Assembly (NCBI GenBank): GCA_964434165.1
Contig: CAYSUS010000100.1
Location: 1-25,525 of the forward strand
Source of the DNA: CAYSUS01 sp964434165
GTDB lineage: Bacteria; Planctomycetota; Planctomycetia; Pirellulales; Thermoguttaceae
DNA length: 25,525 nt
Direction of reading: 5' to 3'
Positions 1-7,445 of this stretch are shown here, piece after piece; within the stretch, counting starts at the first letter, position 1; every line of letters starts with the position of its first letter. The translations under genes and the position numbers were made by a program. Under the pieces are notes generated by a model that saw only the letters and a program-made list of their open reading frames with translations, did no database searches and was not told the origin of the DNA.

Positions 1-46
1 AGTATGGCAATTTAGCTGAGCAGACAGGAGGCAATTTAGCTGAGCG
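1..46. repeat. short direct repeat at window edge (two copies, 23-base period)
   Basis: The 16-base unit GGCAATTTAGCTGAGC occurs at 7-22 and again at 30-45, separated by seven bases, with partly similar bases before each copy. It is AT-richer than everything after it. Each unit carries a TAG in the frame of the downstream YTV gene (13-15 and 37-39), so it does not look like part of that coding sequence. It may be the edge of a longer repeat array or an assembly break point. I do not recognise it as a known element. Confidence 0.6.
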
Positions 47-141
47 GCAAAGTCCCGGAGTACTTCACCGAGAAGTGCTCGATCTGCTGCACCGAGTACA
101 AGGAGGAGGAGCGAACCCGTCCCGTCACGGTCTACAAGTCG

Positions 142-1188
142 GTGCCGGTGGAGGAGGAGCGGGTCTGCCTGGAGACCGTCTATGTTCCCAAGACCGAAAA
201 GAGGACCGTGGAGTACACCGTGCCGGTCCCGGTCAAGGAGATGAAGACCCGGGAGTACAAGACCACCGTGCCGGTTTGGACGGAGAAGGAGGAGAAGTAC
301 ACGGTCAAGGTCCCCGAGTTGGTCGAAGTGACGGAGACGTACACGGTCAAGGTCCCTGTGGTCGAGGAAGTGGAGTGCGAGTACACCGTGATGGTGCCCC
401 ACGCGCAGAAGCGCACCGTGACGCGGAACGTGTGCAACGTGGTGCCCGTCGAGAAGACGCGGAAGATCAAGCACTGCGTTCCCGTCGTGACGACCAGGCT
501 CGTGGACCGGGACTACGGCCACTGGGAGACCAAGGTGGTCGAGTCCGGCTGTTGCGCCACGAAGCGGTCTTGCGGCGGCTGCGGTGCCGGCTGCGGCAGT
601 TGCTGCGCCGCCCCGAAGGTCACGTGCAAGCGGGTCTGGGTGCCGAACGTCGTCAAGGAGGAGGTGACTTGCGTCGAGGAGAAGTACCTGACGCAGGAGA
701 TCAAGTACCTGGCCTACGAGTCGTCGTCCGAGCAGGTGCCATATGAGTGCGTCTCGGTCTGCTACAAGCCGGAGAAGCGCAAGGGAACTCGAAAGGTGGT
801 CCGGTACGCGAGCGAGACCCGGACGCGAAAGCGGCCCGACGTGCGGTACAAGGACGAGGTCCGCACCCGCACCACGAAGGTGCTGACCTTCCGCGAGGAG
901 ACGCGCAAGGAGACCTATCCGGTCATCCGGCACAACATGGAGACCCGCACGAAGGAAGTCACGTACACGGTGAAGGTCCCGGAGCAGAGGGAGAAGAAGT
1001 ACACGGTCACGCGGTACGACTGCGTGCCCGAGAAGAAGCTCGAGAGCTACACGGTCTGCGTTCCGGTCCCCGTGGTCAAGGAAGTCGAGGTGCAGTTCTG
1101 TCGGATGGTGCCGAAGGTGGTGAGCGTGACGGTCAACCCGTGCGCGCCCTGCACGCCGTCCTGCTGCTGCCCCCGCTGCAAGAAGTAA
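142..1188 (+). CDS. YTV-motif cysteine-rich repeat protein, 5' end missing
   Basis: The protein is built from repeated Val/Thr/Tyr-rich strands of the type YTVKVP and YTVCVPVP (about residues 24-30, 53-58, 67-72, 81-86, 275-280, 287-290, 303-310), with alternating charged residues. A Cys/Gly-rich knot lies at 137-162 and a Cys-rich tail at 334-346. This matches the YTV domain described from Rhodopirellula baltica, whose members have been reported in planctomycete cell-wall fractions. I infer a disulfide-linked surface or wall structural protein. GTG at 142 is the first usable start, but the frame is open back to 40 and the residues coded there (a further Cys-containing YTV-like stretch) fit the repeat pattern. 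There is no signal peptide, so the true 5' end is probably lost at the repeat at 1-46. A hairpin terminator follows. Confidence 0.75.
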   Translation: MPVEEERVCLETVYVPKTEKRTVEYTVPVPVKEMKTREYKTTVPVWTEKEEKYTVKVPELVEVTETYTVKVPVVEEVECEYTVMVPHAQKRTVTRNVCNVVPVEKTRKIKHCVPVVTTRLVDRDYGHWETKVVESGCCATKRSCGGCGAGCGSCCAAPKVTCKRVWVPNVVKEEVTCVEEKYLTQEIKYLAYESSSEQVPYECVSVCYKPEKRKGTRKVVRYASETRTRKRPDVRYKDEVRTRTTKVLTFREETRKETYPVIRHNMETRTKEVTYTVKVPEQREKKYTVTRYDCVPEKKLESYTVCVPVPVVKEVEVQFCRMVPKVVSVTVNPCAPCTPSCCCPRCKK

Positions 1189-1236
1189 GGGCGACCGGCC
1201 GTCGAAGCGCCGAGACGGACGATTCCGCACGCAGCC

Positions 1237-1271
1237 GGGGAGAGGCCCGCTTCGGGGGTCTCTCCCCGTTT
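1237..1271 (+). terminator. Rho-independent-type terminator after the YTV gene
   Basis: GGGGAGAG at 1237-1244 pairs with CTCTCCCC at 1260-1267, with further CCC/GGG pairing inside the loop, followed by GTTTGT. It lies about 50 bases after the YTV stop codon. Confidence 0.6.
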
Positions 1272-1425
1272 GTCGTGATGCCCCCCGGCGAGGACGGAGT
1301 TCTCGAGTCCGCGGGCCCCGGCATCGACAGATTTGGGACAGTCTCCCGACGCCAGTGACGATGTCATGAAGAAGTGTGCTTCGCGCAGGGGCAACTGATT
1401 TCAGGCAGATATGGGAGAACCGATC

Positions 1426-2247
1426 ATGAAGGACCCGATTCTGACGATGGTGCTGTCTCTAGGGGTTGTCTGGATTGCGACGCCCTGGCCCGCCGCCAGC
1501 GGACAAGAGCCGACGCTGGCCGAGCGCGTCGCCAGGGCCGAGCCGGGGCCGGATGCCGAGCCCGTCGCCAAGGCCGTCCCCGTGGCCACGCCCGCCACGG
1601 CATCCCACCGACCGGGCGATTCGGAGACAGCGTCGGTCGCGGCGCTCGTGGCGACCCTTCAGTTGAACGCGGGCAACACCCAGCTTCGCGGGCAACTGCT
1701 CAGCGCCGCGCAGATCTCGATGAAGACCGCCTTTGGCGATGCGACCGTCCCGTTGTCCGAGGTGGCGGGCATCAAGCTCGCCTCGCAGGGCAACCCGGCC
1801 ACCACGGTCGTCCTGCACAATGGCGACTCGATCACCGGCGCGTGCGACCTTGACCGCGTGGACCTGCAAACGCAATGGGGCCGGGCGGAAGTCCAAGGCA
1901 CGGCCATCAACTCCATCCTCTTCGTCGAGAACGTCACCTGGGTCTCGGAGGAAGGGCTCAACGGCACGCGCTGGGAACTGCTGGCCAAGCCCGACGGCGG
2001 TGGCGCGCATCCGTACAAGGTCGGCGATCGAATCGTCGTCGCCCGGACGGCCGAACTCAAGACCGCCGAGGGCGTGGTGGGGATGGTTCATCCGGGCGAG
2101 GTGTTCACCGTGGGCGGCATCGAGCGCGATTACCTTTGGGTGAAGACCCGCGACAACAACCGCGCCGGCTGGCTGAAGAGCAGCGACGCCCGGCCCGCAG
2201 ACCAAGCCGACGGCGTCAAGTCCGCCAGGGCGACCTGGAGCCGATAG
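1426..2247 (+). CDS. exported protein of unknown function with C-terminal SH3-like region
   Basis: I prefer ATG at 1426 over ATG at 1411 because GGAGAA lies six bases before it and it starts directly with a signal peptide (hydrophobic LTMVLSLGVVWIA, then cleavage near PAASG, residue 26). An Ala/Pro/Val-rich linker follows. The middle third has short beta-rich repeats of the kind VPLSEVAGIKL, then VVLHNGDSITG, then a WGRAEV strand. This resembles planctomycete proteins that sense or bind at the envelope, but I cannot name the family. The last 80 residues (WELL to GWLK) read like a bacterial SH3 domain, often a peptidoglycan or protein-binding module. The protein is 273 residues long. It stands alone between the YTV gene and the convergent msrA. 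Function is unknown; an exported binding protein is the safest description. Confidence 0.6.
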   Translation: MKDPILTMVLSLGVVWIATPWPAASGQEPTLAERVARAEPGPDAEPVAKAVPVATPATASHRPGDSETASVAALVATLQLNAGNTQLRGQLLSAAQISMKTAFGDATVPLSEVAGIKLASQGNPATTVVLHNGDSITGACDLDRVDLQTQWGRAEVQGTAINSILFVENVTWVSEEGLNGTRWELLAKPDGGGAHPYKVGDRIVVARTAELKTAEGVVGMVHPGEVFTVGGIERDYLWVKTRDNNRAGWLKSSDARPADQADGVKSARATWSR

Positions 2248-2263
2248 CACCCGGCGCTCAAAT

Positions 2264-2305
2264 GGTGCGCGGAAAGACTCACGCCCAAGCGCGAGTCTGC
2301 GCACC
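2264..2305. terminator. nested inverted repeat, possible terminator
   Basis: GGTGCGC (2264-2270) pairs with GCGCACC (2299-2305), and inside it AGACTC (2275-2280) pairs with GAGTCT (2293-2298). It starts 16 bases after the stop of the SH3-like gene, in the convergent gap before msrA. There is no T-run on either side, so the terminator role is inferred from position only. Confidence 0.4.
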
Positions 2306-2435
2306 AGCTTAGGCAACCGGCGCGGCGCTATTGCCGCAAGGAGGCACGTGCGCGGGCCGCGGGCGGAACCGCCGTGGACGATCCTGGGAGGGCAAGAAGG
2401 TCCTGCCCCGTCTACCCGCAATCACGTAACGCGAT

Positions 2436-3098
2436 TTAGAGGTTGCAGCTCGCCCGGCCTCGCTTCTCCAGGTAGCGCTGGTGGTACTCTTCGGCCCGCC
2501 AGAACGTGGCGGCGGGTACGATCTCGGTGACCACCGGCCGGCGGAGCTTGCCTGACCGGTCGAGCTGTTCCTTCGACACTTCGGCGGCGTTCTTCTGCTC
2601 CTCGGAGTGGTAGAAGATCGCCGAGCGGTACTGGTGACCGATGTCCGGGCCCTGGCGGTTCGGAGTCGTGGGGTCGTGGCAGCTCCAGAATACCTCGAGC
2701 AGCTTCTCGTAAGAGGTCTTCTCGGGGTCGAAGATCACCTCCACGGCCTCCGCATGGGCGGTCCTTCCGGAGCAGACCTGCTTGTAGGTCGGGTTATCGA
2801 CCTTGCCGCCCGTGTAGCCTACCGCCGTATCCACCACGCCGGGCGTCTTGCGGAACGTGGCCTCCACGCCCCAGAAGCATCCGGCGGCAAAGGTCGCCTT
2901 CTCCGCGCTCACGGGTATCTCCTTGCCTTTGAAGGGGTTCTCCTTGGAGGAGGCTTGCTTGCCGAGCGGCTCCGCGGCCGCGGCGGACTGCGCGGCCGAG
3001 TAGGAGTAGGAGCAGCCCGCCGCAAATGCGAAGATGACGGAGCAAGCCAGAACGAAAACTGCCAATTTCGCATCGCCAGAAGTCCACGTTCTACGCAT
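2436..3098 (-). CDS. msrA: peptide-methionine (S)-S-oxide reductase, lipoprotein form
   Basis: MsrA reduces methionine-S-sulfoxide in oxidised proteins. The catalytic motif GCFWG is present with Cys at residue 74, followed by family blocks near GYTGG, TAHAEAVEV and HDPTTPNRQGPDIGHQYRS. A Cys near the C-terminus (218) could act in thioredoxin-type recycling. The start at 3098 is chosen because AAGGAG lies seven bases upstream and the first 29 residues form a lipoprotein signal ending in AAGC, which predicts lipid attachment at Cys29. The usual bacterial MsrA is cytosolic, so this copy probably repairs envelope or secreted proteins. It converges on the SH3-like gene and is separated from the photolyase by a repeat block. 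Family call is firm; localisation is inferred. Confidence 0.92.
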   Translation of the reverse strand: MRRTWTSGDAKLAVFVLACSVIFAFAAGCSYSYSAAQSAAAAEPLGKQASSKENPFKGKEIPVSAEKATFAAGCFWGVEATFRKTPGVVDTAVGYTGGKVDNPTYKQVCSGRTAHAEAVEVIFDPEKTSYEKLLEVFWSCHDPTTPNRQGPDIGHQYRSAIFYHSEEQKNAAEVSKEQLDRSGKLRRPVVTEIVPAATFWRAEEYHQRYLEKRGRASCNL

Positions 3099-3149
3099 GT
3101 CAAGACTCCTTGAAATCACGATCGCCAACCGGGGTCTCTGGGCACGTCG

Positions 3150-3253
3150 CCCTCACCCTCGGCCCCTCTCCCGCTCGCGGGAGAGGGGAGGTTGCTGTAC
3201 TACCCTCTTCCCGCACGTGGGAGAGGGTGGCCGCTCAAGCGGCCGGGTGAGGG
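3150..3253. repeat. MITE/REP-like palindromic element, complete copy
   Basis: The element is bounded by perfect 9-bp inverted ends, CCCTCACCC at 3150-3158 and GGGTGAGGG at 3245-3253. It contains three hairpins: CCCCTCTCCCGC with its complement (3163-3188, 2-base loop), ACCCTCT/AGAGGGT (3202-3228) and GGCCGC/GCGGCC (3229-3244). There is no coding capacity. I see no clear target-site duplication. It resembles the intergenic 'CTCTCCC' repeats common in many high-GC genomes. Confidence 0.75.
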
Positions 3254-3260
3254 AGCCTTG

Positions 3261-3297
3261 GAGCGGTCTGCCGCGGGGCTGAAGGCAGACTCCGCTC
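3261..3297. repeat. imperfect hairpin between the two repeat copies
   Basis: GAGCGGTCTGCC on the left pairs imperfectly with GGCAGACTCCGCTC on the right (a two-base bulge). It occupies most of the gap between the complete and partial repeat copies, so the region is almost continuous secondary structure. Confidence 0.5.
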
Positions 3298-3303
3298 GAA
3301 ACG

Positions 3304-3352
3304 CCCTCACCCCCGGCCCCTCTCCCGCTCGCGGGAGAGGGGAGGTTGCTGT
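3304..3352. repeat. second, half copy of the palindromic element
   Basis: These 49 bases match 3150-3198 at all but one position (a C for a T in the CCCTCACCC end region). Only the left half is present, and the match stops at the base before the photolyase stop codon (3353-3355). Confidence 0.75.
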
Positions 3353-4945
<1,593 letters not shown>

Positions 4946-4984
4946 CTAAGATCAGCCGTTGTCTCATGTTACGACTGGAGATCT

Positions 4985-5014
4985 TTGCCCTGACGGAGGT
5001 TACGGTCCTACAAT
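4985..5014 (+). promoter_or_regulatory. candidate sigma70-type promoter of the regulator-tspO operon
   Basis: TTGCCC at 4985-4990 and TACAAT at 5009-5014 are separated by 18 bases, 53 bases before the regulator ATG, in the divergent gap with the photolyase. A regulator bound here could control both directions. This is a motif match only. Confidence 0.35.
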
Positions 5015-5067
5015 CAAGCGTGCGGCGGCGCACTACGTCGCGCCGTTGATCTCAAAACGTTCACACG

Positions 5068-5973
5068 ATGTGCGGAAGTCGTCCGGTGAAAGAGCATCTG
5101 TCCCCGAAGCAAGTGGCCCAGGCCATCGGCGTCAGCGAATCGTCGCTGAAGCGTTGGTGCGATCAGGGTCGCATCGAGACTGTGCGGACCGCGGGGGGGC
5201 ACCGCCGGTTGCCGCTGTCGGCCGTCATGGCGTTCCTGCGTGAGACCCGTCAGCCGCTTGTCCGGCCCGAGGTGCTGGGGCTGCCCACGAACACAGGCCG
5301 TGGCACGCTGGTTTTGGATCGCGCCCGGGAAAATCTCTTCGAGGCCCTGGTTGTCGGCGACGAGGAGATGGCGAGGCAGATCGTCGTGGACTTGTATCTG
5401 GCCGAGCAGCGAATCAGCACGATCGGGGACCAGGTTCTCGCCCCCGCCTTCCGCAAGGTGGGCGAGAAGTGGGGCTGCGGCGATGTCGAGGTCTACCAGG
5501 AGCGTCGCGGTTGTGAGATCGCCCAGCGCCTTCTCGGCGAGCTGCGTGTGATCATGCCTCCGCCCAAGTCCGACGCGCCGGTCGCGGTCGGGGGCACTCC
5601 CGAAGGGGACTTCTACCGGCTGCCCACCGCGGCGGTCGAGCTTGTCCTGCGGGAGTGCGGCTGGCGCGCGACCAACCTCGGCTCCTCGCTGCCATGCAGT
5701 ACGCTCTCGGCGGCGATCGAGCGCACGCAGCCGAGGCTATTCTGGCTGAGCGTCTCCTACGTGCGCAACGAAGACGAGCTGGTCGAGACGACCGCCGTGC
5801 TGTTCGACGAATGCCGGAAGCGGCACGCCGCCATGGCCGTGGGTGGATTCGCGCTATCCGAGTCGCTCCGCGGGCGCCTGCACTTTTCGGCCCACTGCGA
5901 TCAACTGCGGCACTTGGAGTCGTTCGTCTCAACCGTAGCGAGCGACGGTGACGGCCGCGCTCGGGAGGGGTAA
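5068..5973 (+). CDS. CarH/LitR-like transcription regulator with degenerate B12-binding motifs
   Basis: The N-terminus (about 11-60) is a MerR/excisionase-type winged helix-turn-helix with SPKQVAQAIGVSESSLKRW and the TAGGHRR wing. Residues 85-160 look like the helical cap, and 170-290 like a Rossmann B12-type domain (strand with LS at 227-228, GG at 259-260). CarH and LitR hold adenosylcobalamin through W-x9-EH in the cap and E/D-x-H-x-x-G in the Rossmann domain. Here the cap reads W135-x9-E145-R146, and the ligand site reads G180-D-F-Y183-R-L-P, so both histidines are missing. The fold is kept, but classical light sensing by cobalamin is doubtful. The gene is divergent from the photolyase and four bases upstream of tspO. 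ATG 5068 lacks a clear ribosome site; GTG 5086, preceded by GCGGAAG, is an alternative start. Confidence 0.8.
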   Translation: MCGSRPVKEHLSPKQVAQAIGVSESSLKRWCDQGRIETVRTAGGHRRLPLSAVMAFLRETRQPLVRPEVLGLPTNTGRGTLVLDRARENLFEALVVGDEEMARQIVVDLYLAEQRISTIGDQVLAPAFRKVGEKWGCGDVEVYQERRGCEIAQRLLGELRVIMPPPKSDAPVAVGGTPEGDFYRLPTAAVELVLRECGWRATNLGSSLPCSTLSAAIERTQPRLFWLSVSYVRNEDELVETTAVLFDECRKRHAAMAVGGFALSESLRGRLHFSAHCDQLRHLESFVSTVASDGDGRAREG

Positions 5974-5977
5974 CACC

Positions 5978-6460
5978 TTGACGCGCGCGACGCGCCCCTG
6001 GCTGGGGCTGATCGGATTCGTCGCTGCGAGCTTCGCGGCCGCGGCGATCGGCTCCGCCGCCACGTACCCCAACGTCGATACGTGGTACGCGGCCCTTGCC
6101 AAGCCTTCGTTCACGCCGCCAGACTGGGTCTTCGGGCCCGTGTGGACGGTGCTGTTCCTGATGATGGCCTTGGCCGGCTGGCTGGTTTGGAGGGGGCACG
6201 GGCTGGAACGCGCGCGCCTCGCCCTGGGCCTGTTCGCCGTGCAGCTCGCGCTCAATGCCCTCTGGTCGATCCTCTTCTTCGGCCTGCGGAGCCCGGGCCT
6301 GGCGATGATCGAGATCGCGGCCCTTTGGGGCGCGATCCTGGCGACGATCCTGGCCTTTCGCGCCCGCTCTGTCCCGGCGGCCTGGCTCCTGGTGCCGTAC
6401 TTCGCCTGGGTGAGCTTCGCCGCCGTGCTCAATTTCAACATCTGGAGGCTCAACGCATGA
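5978..6460 (+). CDS. tspO: TspO/MBR family membrane protein
   Basis: TspO proteins are five-helix membrane proteins that bind tetrapyrroles such as protoporphyrin IX and link them to light, oxygen or stress responses. The 160-residue length and motifs are typical: WYAALAKPSFTPPDWVFGPVWT near 36-57, LNALWSILFF near 92-101, and PYFAWVSFAAVLNFNIW near 140-156. TTG at 5978 is preferred because GGGAGGGG ends eight bases before it. A GTG at 5948 would overlap the regulator and add unlikely residues. The gene starts four bases after the regulator stop, and its stop overlaps the next ATG, so it is co-translated within one operon. Its partner regulator suggests control by light or porphyrin stress (inference). 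Confidence 0.93.
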   Translation: MTRATRPWLGLIGFVAASFAAAAIGSAATYPNVDTWYAALAKPSFTPPDWVFGPVWTVLFLMMALAGWLVWRGHGLERARLALGLFAVQLALNALWSILFFGLRSPGLAMIEIAALWGAILATILAFRARSVPAAWLLVPYFAWVSFAAVLNFNIWRLNA

Positions 6461-6945
6461 AGGGGCAGGGCGCTCCCGAGCCGCATGCCGCGCTCGCCTC
6501 GGTGGATCATGATCGCTTCAGCCGCAAAGCGATCGAGATCTCTCGCGGAAATCCGGCCGCGCCCTTCGGCGCCGTGCTCGTCGAAACGCGGACCGGCCAG
6601 ATCGTGGCCGAGGGCCTGAATCGATCGCACGAAGACCCCACGGCGCACGGCGAGATCGAGGTCATCCGCCGCGCCGCGGCCACCCATCCGGCGACTCCGT
6701 GGGCCGACGTGACGCTCTATACTACGGCCGAGCCCTGCTGCATGTGCCAGGGGGCCATCCTTTGGGCCGGCGTCGAGGAAGTGGTGTTCGGCACCTCGAT
6801 CCGCAGGCTCCAGGAGCTGGGCTGGCACCAGATCGACCTCGACGCCCGCGAGGTCGCCCGCCGTGCGCCCTTTGCGGAATGCCGAATCACGGGCGGCGTG
6901 CTGCGCGAGGTCTGCGACCGGCTGTTCGAGCGGGCAGAGCGATGA
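6457..6945 (+). CDS. zinc-dependent nucleoside/base deaminase
   Basis: This belongs to the cytidine deaminase-like superfamily, the branch that includes guanine deaminase, cytosine deaminase and TadA. The zinc site is complete: H64-G-E66 (Glu as proton shuttle) and P93-C94-C-M-C97. Other family features are NPAAPFGAVLVE near 32-43 and LYTTAEP just before the cysteines. The protein is 162 residues long. The HGE variant and the C-terminal half, with GWHQIDLDA, suggest a free base or nucleoside as substrate rather than tRNA, but the substrate cannot be assigned. The ATG at 6457 overlaps the tspO stop, and its own TGA overlaps the next ATG, so translation is coupled on both sides. Its place in a light-stress operon is unusual; clearing damaged bases is a guess. 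Confidence 0.88.
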   Translation: MKGQGAPEPHAALASVDHDRFSRKAIEISRGNPAAPFGAVLVETRTGQIVAEGLNRSHEDPTAHGEIEVIRRAAATHPATPWADVTLYTTAEPCCMCQGAILWAGVEEVVFGTSIRRLQELGWHQIDLDAREVARRAPFAECRITGGVLREVCDRLFERAER

Positions 6946-7417
6946 GCCAGTCGACGGAACGGCCCGATTGCGACGCCGGCACGCCCGCGTTGGTCCTGCT
7001 CACCGGGGCCACGGGCTACGTGGGCGGGCGTCTCCTGCCGCTCTTGGAACGGCGCGACCTGCGACTGCGTTGTCTCACGCGCCGGCCCGAGGCGCTTCGC
7101 GACCGCGTCACGGACGGCACCGAGATCGCGGCGGGCGACGTGCTCGCTGCGGACTCGCGGCGCTGCGGGGCGTGGATACGGCGTACTACCTGGTCCACTC
7201 GATGGGCTCCGGGCGCGGCTTCGAGTTCGAGGTCACGCCCGGCGAGCGACAGGGGACGAGCCTCGTGCGACAGACCGCCATTTTCGATCCACTCGGACTG
7301 GCCGGGCTGGCCTACTGGTACAGGCTGTACCCGACCCATCAGTTCGTCTTTGCGGGCATGCTGCGGGGCATCGCCAAGGCCGCGGCGTGTGAGACGGCCG
7401 TCTCCGGATCGGCCTGA
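6942..7417 (+). pseudogene. remnant of an NAD(P)-binding SDR (DUF2867/YbjT-type) gene, frameshifted and internally deleted
   Basis: From ATG 6942 the frame gives a typical extended-SDR start: LLTGATGYVGGRLLPLLE with the TGxxGxxG nucleotide motif, then CLTRRPEALRDR and a GDVLAADS stretch. Near 7154 the reading must shift to another frame, where it continues as ALRGVDTAYYLVHSMGSGRGFE. It then passes straight into FEVTP...RQGTSLVRQTAIFDPLGLAGLAYWYRLYP...FVFAGML, which resembles the far C-terminal end of roughly 480-residue DUF2867 SDR proteins. About 300 central residues are therefore missing, and at least one base is lost. The direct repeat TTCGAG-TTCGAG at 7223-7234 sits at the apparent deletion join. 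Intact relatives often accompany photolyases and LitR-type regulators. Not a working enzyme as read here. Confidence 0.75.
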
Positions 7418-7445
7418 AGCGGGAGGAGACGTGCCGCCGAGGGCT

